NCBI GenBank assembly: GCA_947000775.1 | Contig: CAMQGK010000565.1 | Coordinates: 823,501-887,500 of the forward strand | Direction of reading: 5' to 3' | DNA: 64,000 nt | DNA from: Pterois miles | Taxonomy: Eukaryota > Chordata > Actinopteri > Perciformes > Scorpaenidae | In this document: positions 22,101 to 33,390 of the stretch, piece after piece | Numbering within the stretch: position 1 is the stretch's first letter | Layout: the number at the start of each line of letters is the position of its first letter | Notes under the pieces: model-generated | The model's input: only the letters and a program-made list of their open reading frames with translations | What the model was told of the DNA's origin: nothing | Database searches by the model: none | Translations under genes and position numbers: made by a program

Positions 22101-25100
22101 AAGTGACGACCGTTGCAGCTTTAAGTGATGCCTGTTTGTGGAGAAACGTATTTCAAAGTTTGCTGACTTAAATACTGTTGTGTCAAAGAATTATAATTTA
22201 TTGGCCAAAAGAGGAAGTGCTCTGTAGCACAGTTCAGCACTGGCTTCAACATTCAGCCAACGTGTTGATGCTTTATAAGGATCAGTTAGCTTTAAACTTC
22301 TCTCCTGAGGCTCATCCCACCTTTGCTCTGCAGCATCTCCAGAAGTTTCTTGATGGACTCGTCTCTAGCTCCCAGGGTTTGCTTCTGTGTGTCAATCCTC
22401 AGCTCCATCTCCTCCAGGGTCTTTCTAAGGAGGAAGAGCTCTTTGGCCTGCCTTTCGTGCTCGGCCTGTAGCCGCCGGTAGTTCTCCTCCGTAGGTTCAG
22501 ATGACAGGGCCAGGTCCCGGCCTTGGATGGCGGGGTCCTGCTGGAGCAGCTGGTTCAGGTCCCTCTGGATCCTCAGTTCATCCTGAAGAGCCTGAACAGT
22601 CATCTGGAGATGCTAGAAAACAAATAAGAGACACACATGCATTTGTTAACATTCATCTGGCATGTTTGTTGTACAAAATGATTACCACAAGGGTAGATGA
22701 GGTGAAGGACATGTTTTGATATTTCAGTAACACAGGGGCTGCTCCCATCCTACTTCATGGGAATGGATCCTGGCAGAATATTCTGTTACAGCACGTTAAA
22801 CATCAGCCACTAATCATGACTGAAAACTGTGCCATGCCCTGACAGATGCATCCCCCAACAGCCAGGGCTTTGTGGACAGTGTTACGTTTCATGCCCAGAG
22901 AAATACAAGTGCTGAAACACAATCAGCCCAGTATAGTATTGCATTGTTTGTGGCATCTGACGCCACGGACACTTGGCAGAGCTGCTGTGAGACAGTGACA
23001 CAAGGCTGTGTTACACTCTGGTCTGAACCAGCTGTGAGCGTTTTCAGACTACAGAACAAAGACAGAAGTCATTGTCTGCCTTTGTTTCTCTCCGTCCTCC
23101 TCCTCCTCCTCCTCCAGCTCCCTCCCTTTCCATCCTTTGTCATTTTCTCCTTCTTCCTCCACCCCACACACTTTTCATCTACCTTGCTTCTCGCCCTCTG
23201 TCTTCCCTCCAATACTCTCACCTCTCCTCTCACTAACCCTCCCTTCCATCACCCTCTCTACCCTGTGACGAAGGCTGACTCACTGCTGTGACTGCACCGC
23301 ATGCACGGACAAGCACGGAAACACACACACACACACACACACCTTCTCCCATCCTCAGCTCCCATATTCTCACTCTCTCTGCCTGAGGAGAGATAACAGT
23401 CGGGCGTTTGAGAGAGCACAAAGAATAGCAGATGCGATGCACCAAATAATTTGATCCAAACACTAAGTCATAACTTGTAAGGACACACTGCACACAGAGA
23501 CAAACCTCTGCTACAGATCATCCAAAGCACTGGGCAAACCGTATACAAGTCAAAATGTCTGACGCTCAGTGTGTGATGCATTCTCCCTCTCTTAGCCGCT
23601 CCACTAATGTTTGTACTACAGTGTAAAAGTTGATAAAACATCACTGGCACTTCACAACATGACATGATATTATGTGATATTTTACGCATGTGGCAAGGAG
23701 CATTTAGCAAGAAATAAGTGATGAGTATCAGGCGAGTACCTTTTTTTTTTTTTAAATGGGAAACGGAAGATGACAGCCATTTCAAACTATTATAAACTAG
23801 ATAGTAGTTCACTTATCACAGAGATTGATGGCATAAGTGCCTTGTGGTAGGGATTTTAGAAATGCTGCAGCATAGCAAGCACAAAACAAAAATGTCACAC
23901 GTAAACATACAATTGCAGACGTGCACGGTCAGTTGCACGCAGTTCAACGGAAGCTGTAATTAGCTAAATGCTTGTGAGTCTGTGTGTTTCTGTGCTTTCC
24001 GCTGCATGTGTGCCAGCGTGGGAGGTGGAGGCTGACATATGAAAGCAGACATCTTTAAATTACAGCACCCACTGATTAGTCCTGCGCTACTCATGCATTA
24101 CTGGGGTCTGGGAATTAGTCCACAGTGTGATTCTGTGACTCAGTAGGAGTGAAAACAGCAAATTATACACATCTGCCCCTCCATTAAGAATCACAGTGAA
24201 ACAAAGACTGTTGATCTTCATTAATTAGACTTAATATGCACAATTCCCACAACAAACTGGAAGGTTAAAAATATACCCTGTGCCTATATGTATTCACTTA
24301 TTGTTATTAAATACATTCTTGTTAAACATGTGTGCATACAGTATGTCTACATGTGTGCAGGCTGACACAGACAGATGAACAAGGAACTGGCCTCAGATTT
24401 TGCAAAGCCAGTGTCTCTGTTCTTCAGATCCAGAGCCAAGGAAGAGAAAAACATGAAAATTGACACAGATGTAGAAACAGCAGATGGAGGGCATATGAAA
24501 ATTCTAGGATTCTGCACCTGAAATCAGAAATGAAGCAAACTATACAATAGTAAAAGGTCCAGTAGACTATTGTACACTTCATTATTTAAAATTTTGAAAA
24601 TATGATAAAAGTGCTGAAAGTGAATTCTGCAGTTTTGGTATGGGTTTCAGAGTTCAGACAAATGTATAACATATTCATCTGTTGCATTTCTAATATAATT
24701 TCCACTCAATGTACCATCTCACCTTTGCCTAAAATATACAATAAACCAACAGAGAACAATATAATTAAATGTTCTTGAATGGCATATAACCAAAATACTA
24801 AATCAAAAGTGCTATTCACAACAGCTCCTGTGTTACTGCAACACATGACAGCATTCTTAACTTGGTTTCCCATTTTCTGTAGTGGTTAAACTACTATGCA
24901 TATGCACAGTTGTAAATTTGCACTTTCTCCACATTTTCATCCTGTTCACTACATCCAGCAATTTCTAAAACATACAGAAATGCTAATGCAGCCATTAGAC
25001 TTAGGTCTTTCATCTATTAAGCACGAACATATAGCTGCATGTAAGAGGATTAACTAGATGTTAAAAACCTGCCTCTAGCCTATGCAGAGAGAGAAGAAAG

Positions 25101-26127
25101 AGAGAAGCACACTTGTGCTAAAGCTGACACTTGGTGAAATGCATTTTTCAAACGTTCGACCCAGGCAGATTAATGACTCTATTTAAACTGATAAAAAAAA
25201 TATTTGTTGAGATCAGGTAAATACATCTATTCTATCTACTCAAATAAATACAGAGGAACACTCACCTGGGCTTCATCTTGAATCACACGGTATTGTTCCT
25301 TCCAGACTGTGATCTTAGAAACTTCATCTTTCCTGAGAGCTCGCTCCTTCTTTAATTCTGGGCTCCAGAAGGTCTTGATAGAATTCATGGAGGAGCTGAG
25401 CTTGCTCTCCTTAACTTCCACTTCTCGCCGCAGCATCTCATTTTCACGCAGGATCTGAGAAAGCAGGATAAAGACGTGGCACATAAATACTGTAAGTGTG
25501 GTCTGTCGAACCTAGCAACTCAACCGCTTATCAAAAATTCCTAATCAAACTTGCAAAACTGGACAAAAGTTAGCACCATACCTCTTTCAGTTGAGCCTGT
25601 AGGTCCAGTATAGTGTTGTCTCTGGCCTGCCGTAGTGAATGGGGCACAGTGGAGGCCATGTGGTGGTCCCCAAAAGCTAGAGCATCACCTGCCATCATGC
25701 CTGCTGGCAGCACAGCATTGCCAGGCACTGAGGTGGAGATATTTGGGGTGCTAGCAGCCACAACTCCACTGCTACTGCCCCTTGACCCGTACGTCACCCT
25801 CTGTCTCCCCATGGTCGTCACTGTCCCGCCACTTTTGGGGAGATGGTCACCTGCCATGGCGACTTCATTGTCACTCAGGTACATTGGTCCTGAGGTGGCA
25901 TATGCCGCATTGAGGGACTGGATGTTCTCCATGGAAAGCGTCTTGCCTCCTGCTCCTCCAGGACCTCCTCCACTGCCTCCGGTGCTGTTAGTGCGCCGGT
26001 GTCCCATCCGTGGAGAACGGGGAAGGCGAGGGGAACGGCCAGATCCTTGATTACCAGTACCACCTCCATCTCTTCCTCCACTATGGTTAGCATCCCCTCT
26101 GCCAACCGAGCGGGCACTACCATACAT
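12092..26127 (-). CDS. erc1: ELKS/RAB6-interacting/CAST family member 1
   Basis: This scaffold of the presynaptic active zone and of exocytic Rab6 vesicles binds RIM, liprin-alpha, Bassoon and Rab6. Coding exons in transcript order: 26127-25582, 25454-25266, 22612-22321, 21595-21468, 21352-21278, 21189-21034, 20864-20697, 20454-20287, 20192-20055, 19918-19778, 19561-19421, 19251-19058, 17642-17507, 17385-17254, 16319-16159, 15941-15794, 14488-14393, 13363-13178, 12229-12092. All have AG/GT borders and phases that match, giving 3333 nt (1110 residues; mammals about 1116). The N-terminus (MYGSARSVG, SPRLPRSPRMGHRRTNSTGG) is disordered, the middle is nearly continuous coiled coil, and the C-terminus holds the FIP-type Rab-binding region ending ILEQVVNALEESC. 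MLKSNGLLSCEER and the neighbours identify ERC1 rather than ERC2. The a/b paralog is not determined. Confidence 0.96.
14157..14183 (-). CDS. erc1: erc1 alternative last exon encoding GIWA tail
   Basis: Following acceptor CTAACAG, 27 nt encode DDEEGIWA and a stop. Joined in phase 0 to the exon ending PSPDQ (14393), they give PSPDQDDEEGIWA, the C-terminus of ERC2 and of the brain ERC1b form. GIWA is the ligand for the RIM PDZ domain. Using this exon skips the last two exons and replaces the Rab6-binding end, giving about 1011 residues. It lies 210 nt after the upstream donor. The stop and tail are intact. Confidence 0.9.
   Translation of the reverse strand, partial: DDEEGIWA
16117..16153. repeat. 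(TG)n tract beside an erc1 splice donor
   Basis: On the transcribed (minus) strand this is a CA repeat starting about 5 nt after the donor GTAAGA of the erc1 exon 16319-16159. Confidence 0.9.
16951..17007 (-). CDS. erc1: Candidate erc1 cassette exon (19 codons)
   Basis: Between the exons ending ...LQEKQ (17254) and starting MEELLGAM (16319), both phase 0, the minus strand has CCTCTCAG, then 57 open nt, then donor AAG|GTATGA. It would insert KHSLKPMHESNLAHFKWSK in frame without a stop. I do not recognise this peptide from the constitutive ERC1 sequence, so I treat it as an alternative exon. Clean phase, length divisible by three and both splice sites support it. It could still be chance. Confidence 0.55.
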
Positions 26128-26133
26128 CTTCTG
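25582..26133 (-). CDS. erc1: erc1 first coding exon
   Basis: An acceptor (TATTTAG) six bases before the ATG shows that the 5' UTR is spliced. The 182 codons encode the basic, Ser/Gly-rich head typical of ELKS proteins: SPRLPRSPR, RRTNSTGG, KTLSMENIQSLNAAYATSG, and HSLRQARDNTILDLQAQLKE at the start of the coiled coil. The exon ends GAG|GTATGG. Glycine-rich stretches (about residues 16-30 and 50-62) are longer than in mammals. Confidence 0.93.
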
Positions 26134-27593
26134 CTAAATAGAAGAACGGATCCGACGGCAAAACTGAAGTATGACCTTGAGTATCTCTATGTAGCTTTGC
26201 TGATTTTGTGACTGTGACTTTCACCAGTTGTGTGAATATGTGGTGGTGATCCTCCTTCAACTGGAGACGGTGGGTACAACATTCATGATAAAATAGAGGT
26301 CTGATGAGCTCCACTTTCAGGGACAGACACAGTTTCCTCTTCCAACAGGACCTATCCAGTGTTACAAATTATGACAGCAATCTGCAAAGAAAACACAGTT
26401 GTTCCCTATAAATCGAAAGGCAATAGCATACATAAAACATGTATTATCAATTAATAAGACAACCAAATGTCTGTAATACTGACAAAGTAACATCAAACCC
26501 TAAATGAGTCAACATTAATCTCAGTGAGAGTAAGGATGTCCACTCTATGCTTAGTTTCCCTGTTTAACAGGGGTCCCCTCCTGCAGGACAGACAGTTATA
26601 TAACTGTTTAAAGAACTGTCGTCTAAGAACAAAACTCTTCTCAGGTGATTTCCTTTAAAACAAAGTCCTTGCTAATCTACTTGAGGACACAGATATTATT
26701 GGGATATTTTGGGTTTATCCTCAACAAAAGGTTGAATGCTATACCGTTATAACGTTAACTATTGGTATGTTATAACCCTTCTGTCAGTCTTGTCAGACAT
26801 TTCACTACTTCAAGAGGCTTTGAGTGCGGAAATGTACTCGATTATCATAGTCTGTGTTCTGTTTAATATTTGGTTTTTGACTGAATTGTCACCACAGTCA
26901 TCTAACTGGGTAGTATGCGTGGCCTTGCTAGCAGCTAACGTTACCGGCTAACAGTAACGGCTGACAAGTCTACGTTTAACTACGGATTATCCCTTTATTC
27001 GCTGTCGTTTGATTGTCATATGTGTAAACTGGTTCGTATATTTTGTCTGCGGAATAAATCTTGAAGCTCCGAGTCAGTTTTTTTCTCCACCAATGTGCTG
27101 ACGCTATGGATTAAAACTAGCAAGGGAGGGAAAGGGGATTGTCCATGGTGGACATCGTAAGGAAAAAAATCTTCCTCGTAAAACTGAATGCTAATAGAAA
27201 TAATAGTCTGTCAAATAAGTAGCTAGATAACGTTGTCTGGAGTTCATAAACGCTGGATGCGGTGTCAAAATGTGACACAATGAACCAGAATTAAAGCCTT
27301 TTGCACAATCCCAGCGACACGGTACAGGGTCTGCTTAGGAGACACCCACATCAAACCATGTCCATTTTCCTCCACCTCTACGGAACGGCTTTTCATTTGA
27401 AGCTCTTCATTCAGAGCTTCACACACCCGGCTCCAAGTAAATATCAAGGAAAGAGGTAAAATAGCAAATACACATACGTTTAACGTTAGCTCGCCGTGAC
27501 TAGCGTCCATCCGATCTATGTGGTGGACCAGAAACCTCTATTTTTTCTCGCTAACACAATAGCCAGTAGTGAAAACCTCTCCAAACAAACTAC

Positions 27594-27800
27594 CTTTCTC
27601 GTTGTCTGGTGGAGCTCAAACCGGTGCCAATGCTGAATCCTCTGTCAATCGGAAATCGGCTGCAACAGTCGTCATTTTATGTTAATTGCTCGATAGATGT
27701 CTATCTGATTTTCCCATCTTTTTGCCAGCAGTACCAGCGGCTCAGGAGAGCCAGGGCGCCTCAGTGACGTCAAGCCTCCTGTGCGCGTTCACGACCGTCT
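27594..27800 (-). promoter_or_regulatory. erc1: erc1 promoter and probable first non-coding exon
   Basis: This CpG-richer stretch upstream of erc1 on the minus strand contains a donor, GAGAAAG|GTAGTT (exon end 27594), suited to join the acceptor at 26134. A full palindromic CRE, TGACGTCA, lies at 27765-27772. TAACGTTAGC occurs at 27481 and GCTAACGTTA at 26934, inside the first intron. The exact start site is unknown. Confidence 0.45.
27765..27772. promoter_or_regulatory. Palindromic CRE (TGACGTCA)
   Basis: The perfect full cAMP-response element, the site for CREB/ATF dimers, lies in the presumed erc1 core promoter, within a CpG-rich stretch. A site of this kind near a start site is usually functional, but that is inference. 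Confidence 0.5.
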
Positions 27801-27874
27801 TCCTCGCCACGCTTGAATTTTAAACGCGCGGTCACGAGCTTTATGGTGGATGAGCTTACAGAAAGCAGACCTAC

Positions 27875-28427
27875 CAGTAGTGGAAAGTAATGAAGTACAT
27901 TTACTCAGGTGCTGTACTTAAGTACAATTTTCAGGTACAAGTACTTTACTTGAGTATATACATTTTCTGCTACTTTCTGTAGAGGTAAATATTGTACTTT
28001 TTACTCCATTACATGTATCTGACTGTATGTCACCATTCTTCTATTAGATCAAGATTTTACATAAAAAAAATATGTATTTGCCACTTATAGTTACTAGTTA
28101 CTTTCAGCCAAAAAAAAAAAAAAAAAAACACATGATATGATACAGTACTATACTGCTAATCTAACCAGTAGTATATAAAGTATAAAACAATTTTCCCCAG
28201 GTTAACTGTAACATTAAAATACTCTTATATGTATTTGCTATAATAATAAAACATTTTTGAAAGGAGCCACACATAATGAATACTTTTGCCTTTGATATGT
28301 GAAGTACACTTTGCTGATAATACTTCTGTACTTTTACTTAAGTAAGATTTTGATTTCATGACATTTCTACATTGTGGTATTTCTACTTTTACTGAAGTAA
28401 CAGATCTGAGGACTTCTTCCACCTCTG
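27875..28427. mobile_element. hAT-type MITE, 553 bp
   Basis: The ends CAGTAGTGGAA and TTCCACCTCTG are imperfect inverted repeats. The element is flanked by AGACCTAC (27867-27874) and AGATCTAC (28428-28435), an 8-bp target duplication with one change. The interior, with repeated ACTTAAGTA, GTACTTTTACT and related strings, matches a very common teleost element type. It encodes no protein. Confidence 0.8.
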
Positions 28428-28477
28428 AGATCTACCAACGTTTTGATAAAATATATAGTTTTGAATAAATATGATGA

Positions 28478-28988
28478 GATAGGTACAAGTTCTGCTACTT
28501 TCTACTTCCACTCATCATACATCTCAGAGGTAGATGTACTTTTTACTCCACTACTTTAATTAGATCAACATTTTACATACAAAATATTTATTCACCTAAA
28601 AACAAACATGATATGATGCAGTATTATACTACTAATCTACCCAGTAGTACACAAAGTATAAATCAGTTTGCTCCATGTTGACAACTGAAACATTAAAATA
28701 CAAAAACAGAATAATATAATATTCTATAATAATTTTGAAAGGAGCCATTCTGCATAATGAGTACCTTTACTTTTGATACATGAAGTACATTTTGCTGATA
28801 ATACTTCTGTACTTTTACTTAAGTAAGATCTTGAATTCAGGACTTTACTCCTATTGGAGTATTTCTACACTGTATTTCTACTTTTACTGAAGTAACGGAT
28901 CTGAGGACTTCTTCTACATCTGACATCAACCAATATTCTGGCAAAAATTATATAGTTTTGAATAAATATGATGCGATAAGTACAAGTT
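28478..28988. repeat. Tandem duplicate of the MITE 3' part plus flank
   Basis: From about 28491 the sequence repeats the segment that began near 27970. It includes the element interior, its right end (CTTCTTCTACATCTG) and then the same unique flank (ATATAGTTTTGAATAAATATGATG, as two runs of under 20 bases, at about 28451 and 28948). The copies are diverged by substitutions and indels. Shared flank shows duplication of DNA, not a second insertion. Confidence 0.75.
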
Positions 28989-29166
28989 GTACACTGTCTA
29001 AATTAAATTCTGTGAGCAGGCAGCGATGGAAATGTAGAATATCGATCATCTGATATGAAAAATTCAATATTAATTGAACTGTACATTCTGTCTTCAGCAG
29101 GGAGCTTTTCAATTTGTGTGAAATAATATAAAATGAGGTACATATGGCATGTTTGGTCAATACATA

Positions 29167-29182
29167 CCAGCAGGGGGCAGTG
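29167..29182 (+). promoter_or_regulatory. CTCF-like motif between erc1 and wnk1
   Basis: CCAGCAGGGGGCAGTG matches the CTCF core closely. It lies in the roughly 2.4-kb space between the divergent erc1 and wnk1 promoters. Binding is inferred. Confidence 0.4.
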
Positions 29183-29222
29183 CTTACCTATAGGAAAATT
29201 GAATCTCCGAAATGGATACTAC

Positions 29223-29255
<33 letters not shown>
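29223..29255. repeat. (AAT)n microsatellite
   Basis: This is an eleven-unit AAT tract. The surrounding 28990-30000 is AT-rich and I see no gene in it. Confidence 0.9.
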
Positions 29256-29256
<1 letters not shown>

Positions 29257-29999
29257 GTCTGGTTGATTCTTTGCTCGTTTTTTTCAACAAAAGTCAATAA
29301 ACGAAATTGAATCAGCCACTCAGAACAGAATGAAATGTCTTATTTTTTCAGTCATTTGTAGTCAGACAGAAAACTGAACAAGAGCAGCAGAACCTAGGGT
29401 AACAAACAAACTCTTGAACTTGTTAACAAGCCTTCAGCTAATAATGGTGTGATCATAGCAGTACGTTTTATCAAAAACTTTATTAATTAAAATAACAATA
29501 TTTCCTAATTTTCATAACAGAAGTGTTAAACAGTATAAATGGAAGGTGCAATCAAAAATAGCATACAACAACACAATGAAACATAAAGGCAGATTGAATA
29601 CAAAAGACTTTTTTAATGATATGATAACATTTAATTATATATAGCCTACTCTTGCTGGAAGTAATAATAATAATATTTTACATTTAAAATATACTAGAAC
29701 AGATTTGACAGCTCTAACCTTTGTTAACAATGTTGAATTTGGTGGAGTTATATTTAACTTGATAGTAATTGACAAGTTTTATCCCCAGTAATATCTTACA
29801 TGAACATATGCCAGAAACATTTTTATTAATTAATATTAATTCATTTGAATGTGCTTATCGTTGCATTTTAAAACTGATATCTATAAATGGGTGTGTGGTT
29901 TGATTCCATACGGCTTTTGGCTGTAAGTATACATAAATGTATTGTCATGAGGAAATCAGATACCAGACTGACACCATGAAGGTGAGTCTAAGAGATTTA

Positions 30000-31066
30000 T
30001 GTATGTGTGTTATGGTTATGAGGTCATTCTTCACTGGCGCAGGCGCTTTCGGAAAAACCCGTTTCTTCGTCAATATGTAGCAGCTGTGCCGCTTGTAAGG
30101 GAGCCCACAAAACGCAACTTTGATATCCACTAACCCGGGTCGCTTATCTTCCTGACACATAAGGATAGTGTAGCTACATGTATTTCCCTTTACAGTTGCG
30201 AAGACTGATTAACGCTGTGAGGACAACTTCAACGCCAATGACCGTCAGTTGTGTGTTGTGGATACGATACTGAGGTAGGTCGCTATCTGGCACCCGGCAT
30301 CGCTTAATGTTAGCTAGGCGGTGAAGGGCTATATTGCTAACTGTTAGCAACGCCAGCACCAACGAATAGCAGCAAGCACAGCGTTATACCGAAACAAACG
30401 TCATAATGGTGGTGTAACTCTCGGCTATGAATAGTCGCCGCGAAACAGGTATTGAGATTACAATTTTAAAGTGCGTAACAACAACAAACGAAGCGCTGTA
30501 GCTATGAGCGCGTCATGTAATATTAAATTGAATAGGGACAGACAAGAGGTGGGTCTAGCTTTTTAGGCCGTTGGGAAGGCCAGCCTAGCTAACGTTAGCT
30601 AGCTGGCTAGCAGTGGCGCTATTTGTCAATGCCTGGTGAATTTCCAACCGGCGCCATACGTATCCGGCCGTTAGCATGGCTTCCTTGTAATGTTAGCTAA
30701 TCACCCAGGAATGGAAACTGGCCCAACAAACGGTAAACTGTAAATCTAGAATAAACGTTAGTGTTAATTGCTAACGGCTAAAGGTACGATTAAATTGGTA
30801 ACATTAGCTATGGGAAGTAGCTGTAACGTTAAGCTTAATTGCTAACAACGGGGCGGAATATAATTCAAAGATACGTGACGTGGAAATCATTCATCCTTGG
30901 TTATCGTCTCGCTGGTTACAGATTAGCTAACGCCAGCTAACTAGCTCTGTGCTAGCAATGCTTGTTAGCAAGCTAACAAAGAGCCGTTGCTCCTCCTTGC
31001 TTTGTATGCTCGTTGTTGCCATTTCAAATGGCTGTGGTGTCACTTTTAAGGCGGCGGAGAAAAAGG
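30000..31066 (+). promoter_or_regulatory. wnk1: wnk1 promoter region and candidate leader exons
   Basis: CpG content rises here against AT-rich flanks. It contains the perfect palindrome GCTAACGTTAGC (30588-30599) and several related TAGCTAAC/CGTTAGC strings. Candidate 5' UTR donors are CTGAG|GTAGGT (near 30274) and AAAAAG|GTACGT (exon end 31065), either of which could join the acceptor at 32080. The start site and leader structure are not proven. Confidence 0.45.
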
Positions 31067-32080
31067 TACGTAAAGACAAGGCTCGCGTTAATTAATGCAC
31101 GATTTTAGTTAAGTCGCGCCGTCGTTTCTCTCATTTATCGGGATGTTATTGGTGCTAACATCGCCAGGTTTGGTTTTGACATTGTGGTTGCCTACGCTGG
31201 TAATGGCTGCAACCACGACAGGTTATAGATTATTAATAAGCAGTAAGATTGCCATTGCAAACCTGCATATTTAAAAGACCAGAATAGACACGTTACAAAA
31301 TAGCCATGCTACATTGCACCGGTCTTTTGCATACAGAGTTTAGATGTTATCAGCTTTATATCTTTGTGCAGTTTCAACATTTAGTGTAGATTTAACATTT
31401 AACAATGGACTAGCGTTATATATTAGTTATTCAGACAATATTCACCCACCTTATTAGTAACAATATTGTATGTGGTTCCCTGTTTATACTGGAGACAGGA
31501 TTAGTAAGCTGTCAACTGTGCTCAATTAGTTACTTATGGTCTCATACACATGTAAGGCATTGAGTGTTTAGTGTGTCATTCTGAAGGGCTGTGGAATGCA
31601 TTTGGGATTTGTGCCACATAACATTATTATAAATGCTTATTTATAATATATAACGTGTAATGCTTACTAAACAAACTGAATGGTATGCCAATTGGGCACA
31701 GCTGTAAAATACAGTAGAATTGCCTAGTAGGACATGCAATGAATCCACTGTGAATGCAAGCATGTGCCTACAGATATGTCCTGGGCAAGACAGCAGTTTT
31801 ATCAGCGGTGAGGGGGGTAACCTTTAAGACAAATGTCTCCCTCATTAGTCAAAAGTGAATCACAAAATGTTGAAATGTTTTAATGCTGTATTCTGCCCCG
31901 GATATGAAGTGCCTGTCAGCTGTGCTTCTGATGAAAACAATGTTATTAAACTTTATGTATACTGTAAATTCTACTTGTGAACACTTAAGCTTGTCTCTTA
32001 CAGATCTTGTTGACATTTGACATAATGTTGGTTACTTTTTGAAACACGTCAGACAGCTTTTTTTCTTTTTTCTCTTGCAG

Positions 32081-32537
32081 TGAATCTGGACTGGAGCATA
32101 TCCTGAGTGTCTGGCCTTCCTGCCTCTGCCTACAGTAGGAAGTTTGGTGCCTGTTGTGGGCTGTGCATATTTCTTCCTCACCAGTGATTCCTTATGCTTG
32201 ATAGAAGCTGCACCCTGTGTCTTACAGGATGGATGGTGTGGACTTAAAGAGACTTGTTTATCAACATCAGCACTCTGTGTTCTGCTGTGGTGTTCTCTCT
32301 TTTACCATTTACAAGAGAACACCTCCCATCCCACACCTCCAATCTCTGCACTATATATATAAAGACCGTCTTTGAGCAATAAAAAAGACAGCTGGAGGTT
32401 GGAAGACTTTCTATCTTTTTTCTTTTTAAAGCACAGATTGATACTGCTTATATAAGCCTACATGGCAGACATGGAATTATCCTTATTTTAATTTTTTTCA
32501 GTTAGTGTACCCCCTTACTCTTTGTGTGGGTGGTGGG
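32081..32537 (+). other. wnk1: wnk1 probable 5' UTR exon
   Basis: A strong acceptor (TTTTTTCTCTTGCAG) ends at 32080, and no clear donor appears before the wnk1 start codon, so this leader probably runs into the first coding exon. A second acceptor, TTTTTTTCAG at 32500, offers a shorter leader. It contains upstream ATGs, including a 48-codon reading frame at 32229-32375. Confidence 0.45.
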
Positions 32538-33329
32538 ATGTCGGCAAAGCCAGACGACAAAATGGTGAAGTTCCTGGCTCCCCCTCAGAAGAGTGGAAAT
32601 GGCCCCAGTTCTGGTTCAGATTCGATGGTGAGTGAGTGCCGGCCAACAGAAGTGAGACGCCGGCATCACACCATGGAGCGTGATCGATGTAACCCTGAAC
32701 ACCGTTTCTTGCGCCGCAGTGTCATCAGTGATTCTAATGCTACAGCGTTGGCACTCCCTTTGCCCAGCAAGATCCCCATCCCTGCACCTCAACGGGTTCA
32801 ACTACGAGAAACCGTCCCCCAGCGGCAACTGGCTGCAGCTACTGCTCATTTGCCGCAGGCTGAACCAAAATTAGCTCAAAATGAAGAGTCTTCTGGGAGA
32901 GGAAGAGAACAAGGAAAAGAAATAGCCAAGGTGGATGTAGTGCCTTCAGAGCAGGAGCCTGCCAGTGTACAAGATACGTTTGATGGAGAAGTGGTGGTAG
33001 CAGCCCGCTCTGCACCAGGCTTAGGAACAGAATTACCAAGTCGAACTGAACCTGAAAGCACCGCTGAGGTGAAGGTACATCATGAAGAAGAAGGGGAGGA
33101 AGAAGATAAGGACTCTGCCAAGGCACGAGCAGAGGCTGAGCAGAGAGAAGCTGAGAAAAAAGTGCAGGACGACATCGAAGAGGCAGAGACCAAAGCAGTG
33201 GGAACATCACCAGATGGTCGTTTCTTAAAGTTTGATATAGAAATTGGACGTGGCTCCTTCAAGACTGTCTACAAGGGCTTGGACACTGAGACCACAGTGG
33301 AGGTGGCTTGGTGTGAGTTGCAGGTATGA

Positions 33330-33390
<61 letters not shown>

